A program made the position numbers and the translations under genes. From Verrucomicrobiota bacterium (lineage in GTDB: Bacteria > Chlamydiota > Chlamydiia > Chlamydiales > Rhabdochlamydiaceae), in assembly GCA_018239665.1 (NCBI GenBank), contig JAFEGV010000017.1:1-36364 (forward strand): 36,364 nucleotides of DNA. The letters are read 5' to 3'. Shown here in pieces: positions 32,537-36,364 of this stretch. The notes beneath the pieces are model-generated. The model had not been told where the DNA came from. It saw nothing but the letters and a program-made list of their open reading frames with translations, and ran no database searches. The number at the start of each line of letters is the position of its first letter. Position 1 is the first letter of the stretch.

Positions 32537-33532
32537 ATGTTCTCTCGAATCTTATCAATCATATCTCTGCTCTACAGTCTGAATGGATTTGCTAATCAAC
32601 TGGCATATCAACAAGACAATGCTCTAATAAAGGAAATAATTGCAAAGGATCATCCCTGCATTAGCAATGTGATTGATAACCGGATCTATGCTAATGTTAA
32701 AAAGGTCGTGCTGATCACAGGGGCTTCTAGAGGCATCGGCCTCGCTACTGCGCATTTTTTAGCGAACAAAAACTATTGCGTGTATGCAACTGCGCGAAAT
32801 GTAGAGGGTTTAGATGCGGGGGAAAGTGAAAACCTTCATTTTGAAAAACTGGATGTGACTGATGATCAAACTATCCAGAACACCATTGGTAAAATTATCG
32901 AAAAGGAAGGCCGCTTAGATATCGTTATTAATAATGCCGGATATGCCTTAGCAGGACCACTTGAATGTCTTTCGATGGATGAGATCCAAGATCAGATGAA
33001 CGTCAACTTCTTTGGAGCGATCCGCGTGTGCCAAGCTGCGCTGCCACATATGAGAAAACAGCAAAGCGGCCATATCATCAATATCAGCAGCGAGCAAGGA
33101 ACTTATGGACTGCCTTACGGAAGCATGTACACGTCGAGCAAAGCAGCCCTGGAGTCGCTATCGGAAGCGTTAAGCATTGAACTTCTTCCCTGGAATATCC
33201 ACGTTTCGATCGTTGAACCGGGGATGGTCGCGACACGCTTTTCCGTGATATTGGGCTCTCGAGAAGCGGAACAAAATCCCTACGCAAAAATCTGTGAGAA
33301 AATTACCAACTCGCTGACGGAAGAGAGGACCCCTTCCCCATCTTGTCAAACGCCGGAAGAAATTGCCCAATTCATACACACTGTCATTACAACCCCTCGT
33401 CCCCAATTGCGCTATCAAACCAGCAAAGCCGCAACGGATCTGGTTTCTCGGTTTCTAAAAGACCCATCAGGACAAGAATACCTCGATTGGATCCAGCCAT
33501 TGATTAGCGAGCACTATTCTGAACCTGATTGA
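32537..33532 (+). CDS. Short-chain dehydrogenase/reductase with signal-peptide-like N-terminus
   Basis: 331 aa. A classical SDR core begins about 58 residues in: cofactor loop TGASRGIG (Gly62-Gly68), NNAG (in DIVINNAGYALAG), and catalytic Ser184/185, Tyr198, Lys202 (MYTSSKAALE), then EPGMVATRF. An Arg after the TGAS loop and ATARN at the end of beta-2 lean toward NADP(H). Substrate unknown. The N-terminus MFSRILSIISLLYSLNGFAN looks like a Sec signal peptide and is followed by ~35 residues before the Rossmann fold, so the protein may be exported; this is odd for a nucleotide-dependent enzyme. The start is ATG 32537 with GAGGAGG six to ten bases upstream; an in-frame ATG 32495 lies inside the divergent gene. 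Confidence 0.88.
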   Translation: MFSRILSIISLLYSLNGFANQLAYQQDNALIKEIIAKDHPCISNVIDNRIYANVKKVVLITGASRGIGLATAHFLANKNYCVYATARNVEGLDAGESENLHFEKLDVTDDQTIQNTIGKIIEKEGRLDIVINNAGYALAGPLECLSMDEIQDQMNVNFFGAIRVCQAALPHMRKQQSGHIINISSEQGTYGLPYGSMYTSSKAALESLSEALSIELLPWNIHVSIVEPGMVATRFSVILGSREAEQNPYAKICEKITNSLTEERTPSPSCQTPEEIAQFIHTVITTPRPQLRYQTSKAATDLVSRFLKDPSGQEYLDWIQPLISEHYSEPD

Positions 33533-33563
33533 AACGAAGCTATTAACTCTTGCTTCAATCTAT

Positions 33564-33914
33564 TTATTTTTTTTCGAGATCGATATGGAATTTGTGAAGA
33601 AATCGACGCAGCAAAGGCATCAGCATGATACTGATCGCTGCAACTAAGCTAAATGGGCAGCAAATCGCATAGGTTCCGGCAAAAAGCTTCCCTTCCCAAC
33701 TCTTGATCTCATGCTCTGTGCCCATCCCTCCAAAGAACAAAGCAGCTTGCAGATAGGAATCAATCCAAGAAAGCCCTTCAATAGTGTGAAATCCGATCAT
33801 GCCGGTTCCAATCATGGCAGATACAGTAAATACTCCGAGAAGGATGCTGAGCAACACCCTCTTATAAAATTGCTGCTTTGAGAAAGGAGCACGCTTTAAA
33901 TTTTCAAACGCCAT
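33564..33914 (-). CDS. Small membrane protein with 2TM ion-channel-like layout, 116 aa
   Basis: Two main hydrophobic helices (RVLLSILLGVFTVSAMIG; LFAGTYAICCPFSLVAAISI) enclose a WIDSYLQAALFFGGMGTE segment, which sits where two-TM potassium channels have the pore helix and TVGYG filter. The filter itself is not conserved (GGMGT). I recall similar uncharacterised proteins with a GMGP-type turn and an HRFHL-like C-terminus in other bacteria; here the tail reads RRFLHKFHIDLEKK. Function unknown. The start is ATG 33914; a TTG at 33917 is also open. It converges with the SDR gene (31 bases between stops). Confidence 0.65.
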   Translation of the reverse strand: MAFENLKRAPFSKQQFYKRVLLSILLGVFTVSAMIGTGMIGFHTIEGLSWIDSYLQAALFFGGMGTEHEIKSWEGKLFAGTYAICCPFSLVAAISIMLMPLLRRFLHKFHIDLEKK

Positions 33915-34062
33915 CAATGAATCCCGATCTCGACTTTTTTTTGAAATTATCTTTGACCGATTGAAAATTCAAGCTTTGTTTTTCTAATCCCCCATTTGAG
34001 AGCGTTGCAAAAAGCGCCGACTTGGGCGGGGACGAGGTTTGCAATTAGCACAACTTCATTTG

Positions 34063-34088
34063 CCTCTTGCAAATCACTATGCAAGAGG
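34063..34088 (+). promoter_or_regulatory. 9-bp hairpin upstream of pyrB
   Basis: CCTCTTGCA (34063-34071) and TGCAAGAGG (34080-34088) form a perfect stem with an 8-base loop, followed by TTTA, 40 bases before the pyrB start. It may be a leader hairpin, a weak terminator or a protein-binding palindrome. The preceding segment (34003-34045) contains two degraded, inverted matches to the dispersed GCAAAAC repeat. Confidence 0.4.
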
Positions 34089-34127
34089 TTTACGATGCAG
34101 TGTTAATTTAGTTTTACATGAGCGAGG

Positions 34128-35054
34128 ATGGACGTGAAGAACTCTTTTCACAACCGGAGCATTATCTCGATTGCGGACATGACAAAAGATGACCTGTTGC
34201 TGGTCATCAAGCGTGCCGAAGAGATCAAGAAAAAAAAGCCCCGCCGCGACTTGGAAGGGTTTGTCTTAGCCACCTGCTTCTACGAGCCTTCGACGCGCAC
34301 CCGCCTCTCCTTTGAGTCGGCAATGCTCAGGCTCGGCGGAGATGTGATCGGATTTTCCGATGCCCATTCGACTTCGGCAAAAAAAGGGGAATCGCTGCAT
34401 GACACGATGCGGGTGATCGGCCAATATGCCGATGCAATCGTCCTTCGCCATCCCATGGACGGCGCGGCGCGTTGCGCATGCGAAGCGACCTCGACGCCTA
34501 TCATCAATGCCGGCGATGGATCGAACCAGCATCCGACCCAGACCTTATTGGACCTGTTCACGATCAAAGAATGCCAAGGGAAGCTCAAGGGATTGAACAT
34601 CGCCTTCGTCGGCGACCTCAAGCATGGCAGGACCGTCCATTCTCTTGCCCTAGCCTGCGCCCTTTTCGATATCCGCTTGTTCTTTGTCTCCTCAGAGCAG
34701 CTCTCTTTGCCCGATGACATCTGCCATGCTTTGCGCAAAAAGGGGGTCAAGTTCTCTTTTCATAAAAGCATCGAAGAGGTAATTGGAAAAGTCGATATCC
34801 TTTACATGACACGGATCCAAAAAGAGCGTTTTGATTCCGGCTTAGTCCGCGATCACAACACCTTAATGCTTTCAAGCCCTTCAGTTCTTTCGAAAGCAAA
34901 AAAGAACCTGAAGGTCCTCCACCCGCTTCCCCGCTTAAAGGAGATCGATGTTTCGATCGATGCCACTCCGTACGCCTACTACTTTGAACAGGCTGAAAAC
35001 GGCCTTTATGTGCGGCAAGCCCTCTTGTCTTTGATTTTAAAGGGAGGTAAATAA
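34128..35054 (+). CDS. pyrB: Aspartate carbamoyltransferase, catalytic chain
   Basis: Condenses carbamoyl phosphate and aspartate, the committed pyrimidine step. 308 aa. Carbamoyl-phosphate loop STRTR (residues 55-59, in EPSTRTRLSFESA), the 80s loop SAKKGESLHDT, HPTQTLLDLFTI, GDLKHGRTVHSLA, the aspartate-loop region MTRIQKERF and HPLPRLKEID are all intact. ATG 34128 has GAGG immediately before it, too close for a normal ribosome site. In-frame GTG 34134 would be better spaced from the same GAGG, so the start is uncertain by two codons. The pyrI ATG overlaps the stop by one base (TAATG). It forms an operon with pyrI and pyrC. Confidence 0.95.
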   Translation: MDVKNSFHNRSIISIADMTKDDLLLVIKRAEEIKKKKPRRDLEGFVLATCFYEPSTRTRLSFESAMLRLGGDVIGFSDAHSTSAKKGESLHDTMRVIGQYADAIVLRHPMDGAARCACEATSTPIINAGDGSNQHPTQTLLDLFTIKECQGKLKGLNIAFVGDLKHGRTVHSLALACALFDIRLFFVSSEQLSLPDDICHALRKKGVKFSFHKSIEEVIGKVDILYMTRIQKERFDSGLVRDHNTLMLSSPSVLSKAKKNLKVLHPLPRLKEIDVSIDATPYAYYFEQAENGLYVRQALLSLILKGGK

Positions 35055-35515
35055 TGGCAAAAACTCTATCGGTTGCCGCAATTAAGGAAGGAACGGTCAT
35101 CGACCATATCCCTTCAGGACATGCGCTGACGCTGATCCGCGTCCTTAAACTCGATGAGAAGAAACTCTGCACGACGGTCGGGATGCGGCTGACATCGAAG
35201 TCGATGCAATTTAAAGACCTGATCAAAATCGAAAATTATTATCTGTCGGACAAAGAGGTCCACGACATTGCCGTTTTTGCTCCCAAAGCAACGATCAACA
35301 CGATCAAACAGTATAAAGTGACCAACAAAGCCCAGGCAGAACTGCCGACAGCCGTCGAAAGGATCCTCATTTGCCCCAATTTACGTTGCATCACCCGCCA
35401 CGAAAACATCGACTCCCTCTTTTTCATCGAATCGTTCAAACAAAAGATCCACGTGCGCTGCAACTACTGCGAGAAAGTTTTTGAAAGGGACGATATTGTG
35501 GAGTACCGTACGTGA
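35054..35515 (+). CDS. pyrI: Aspartate carbamoyltransferase, regulatory chain
   Basis: 153 aa, the normal PyrI length. The N-terminal allosteric domain begins with VAAIKEGTVIDHIPSGHALT, the nucleotide-binding stretch. The C-terminal zinc domain has four ligands, Cys107, Cys112, Cys136 and Cys139 (CPNLRC ... CNYC), that dock on PyrB. Its presence implies an E. coli-like PyrB/PyrI holoenzyme with CTP/ATP control, so pyrimidine synthesis is feedback-regulated. GGGAGG lies five bases before the ATG. It overlaps pyrB by one base and pyrC by four. Confidence 0.95.
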   Translation: MAKTLSVAAIKEGTVIDHIPSGHALTLIRVLKLDEKKLCTTVGMRLTSKSMQFKDLIKIENYYLSDKEVHDIAVFAPKATINTIKQYKVTNKAQAELPTAVERILICPNLRCITRHENIDSLFFIESFKQKIHVRCNYCEKVFERDDIVEYRT

Positions 35516-36364
35516 TCACGATCCGCAACGCTCAGTCACCCGAAGGCAGGACCATCGATTTGGCCCTCGAGTCTGCAGGTAACGAGACAATCGATGCAGA
35601 GGGCTTGACGCTCATCCCGGCGCTGATCGATCCCCACGTCCATTTCCGCACTCCCGGCCTTGAGCACAAAGAAACATGGGAGACAGCGTCGCGCGCTGCA
35701 ATTTCAGGCGGGATCACGACCGTCTTCGACATGCCCAACACAGTCCCTCCGATCATCACGCAAGAGCGGTTGGAAGAGAAAAAACAACGGATCGACGCCC
35801 AGCTCAAAGCGGCCGGCATCCCCCTTCATTACGGTCTCTACCTCGGCGCCGATAAGTCCCATTTTGACCAGATCGCCCGTTGCAAAGAGAAATGCGTCGG
35901 CCTCAAAGTCTTCATGGGATCTTCGACAGGCGATCTCGTGATGGACGACGAAAGCAGCCTCCACTCCGCCTTCAGCCTCTGCGCCCAGCACGACATGCTC
36001 TTGGCCGTTCACGCCGAAGATGAAGCCCTGATCCAGGAGCGCAAAGCCCTCTTTCCCCACGCCGACCATCCCCGCTTCCATTCCCAGGTCCGCAATGACG
36101 AGGTTGCCTTCCGCGCCACCCATAAAGCGATCGAGCTCGCCCGCCTCTATAAGACCCGCCTCTATCTGTTGCACATCGGGACAAAACGGGAGGTCGAACT
36201 GATCAAGCGGGCAAAAGAGGAAGGGCTTTCGGTCTTTGCTGAAACAACCCCGCACCACCTTTTTTTGACCCAGGACGCCTACGAGACCTTAGGGACAAAA
36301 GTCCAAATGAACCCCCCTCTGCGCACGGAAGCGGACAGGCTCGCCCTCTGGGAAGGGATCCGCA
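35512..36364 (+). CDS. pyrC: Dihydroorotase, 3' end cut by the window edge
   Basis: Cyclises N-carbamoyl-aspartate to dihydroorotate. The first 284 codons are visible. The start is GTG 35512, overlapping the pyrI stop (GTGA), which fixes it well. Class I dihydroorotase features: zinc motif DPHVHFRTPG with His42 and His44, the probable carboxylated lysine Lys132 (GLKVFMGSSTG), zinc His167 (LAVHAEDE), and LLHIGTKREV plus TTPHHLFLT further on. A reading frame still open at 36364 shows the gene continues outside. Allantoinase/hydantoinase relatives are excluded by the pyrBI linkage rather than by a residue. Confidence 0.93.
   Translation, partial: MITIRNAQSPEGRTIDLALESAGNETIDAEGLTLIPALIDPHVHFRTPGLEHKETWETASRAAISGGITTVFDMPNTVPPIITQERLEEKKQRIDAQLKAAGIPLHYGLYLGADKSHFDQIARCKEKCVGLKVFMGSSTGDLVMDDESSLHSAFSLCAQHDMLLAVHAEDEALIQERKALFPHADHPRFHSQVRNDEVAFRATHKAIELARLYKTRLYLLHIGTKREVELIKRAKEEGLSVFAETTPHHLFLTQDAYETLGTKVQMNPPLRTEADRLALWEGIR

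Noticed and set aside
35704..36258. 184-codon open frame on the minus strand
   Set aside because: Antisense shadow of pyrC; the plus-strand frame holds all dihydroorotase motifs and is coupled to pyrI.
1..36364. CRISPR arrays, insertion sequences, prophage or integrase genes
   Set aside because: No regularly spaced direct repeats, transposase or integrase motifs were seen on reading both strands.

Overview
The window looks like chromosomal DNA of an environmental (Chlamydia-like) member of the phylum Chlamydiota. The evidence is gene content and order. The set rodA, birA, nifU-like, nifS-like, gpmA, an RluB-type pseudouridine synthase and a small 2OG-oxygenase-like protein corresponds, from memory, to Chlamydia trachomatis CT726-CT720/CT723/CT724. 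The DUF47/PhoU-like plus PiT phosphate transporter pair matches CT691/CT692, and ferrochelatase beside a family-3 solute-binding lipoprotein matches CT485/CT486. Classical Chlamydia lack de novo pyrimidine synthesis. The carA-carB and pyrB-pyrI-pyrC genes here therefore point to a larger-genome environmental lineage; Waddlia- or Estrella-like is a guess only. No tRNA, rRNA, insertion sequence or CRISPR array was seen.

Layout. 1-4.9 kb: a small conserved protein and rodA on the minus strand, divergent birA, a PfkB sugar/nucleoside kinase with a signal-peptide-like N-terminus, and an MFS transporter. 5.0-9.6 kb: a MOMP-like outer-membrane beta-barrel and a large 1043-residue protein with a probable GT-A glycosyltransferase core. 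9.5-12.2 kb: a tightly coupled minus-strand operon gpmA>nifS-like>nifU-like, whose NifS and NifU proteins have lost key active-site residues. 12.4-16.2 kb: rluB-type enzyme, 2OG-oxygenase-like protein, DUF47 protein and PiT transporter. 16.2-19.8 kb: three small uncharacterised proteins, ferrochelatase with a cysteine-cluster tail, and a solute-binding lipoprotein. 19.9-26.2 kb: glycogen phosphorylase, SthA-type transhydrogenase, and a fusion of a dicarboxylate/amino-acid symporter-like membrane domain to a periplasmic solute-binding domain. 26.3-36.4 kb: carA-carB-GT9, an A/T-richer insert (lipoprotein, SDR with signal-like peptide, small membrane protein), then pyrB-pyrI-pyrC running off the edge.

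How the genes work together. CarAB, PyrBI and PyrC cover the first three steps of UMP synthesis, from glutamine to dihydroorotate; pyrD/E/F would have to lie elsewhere. GpmA and GlgP feed central carbon metabolism, SthA balances NADH/NADPH, and PiT with its DUF47 partner imports phosphate. RodA and the GT9 enzyme act on the cell envelope.

Best candidates for something undescribed: the symporter/solute-binding fusion (23988-26159); the co-degenerate NifS/NifU-like pair; two Rossmann/ribokinase-fold enzymes carrying export-signal-like N-termini; the large GT-A-like protein; CarAB of the eukaryotic/Bacteroidetes (CAD-like) branch; and a dispersed intergenic repeat with core GAGGAAATTGCAAAACTC.
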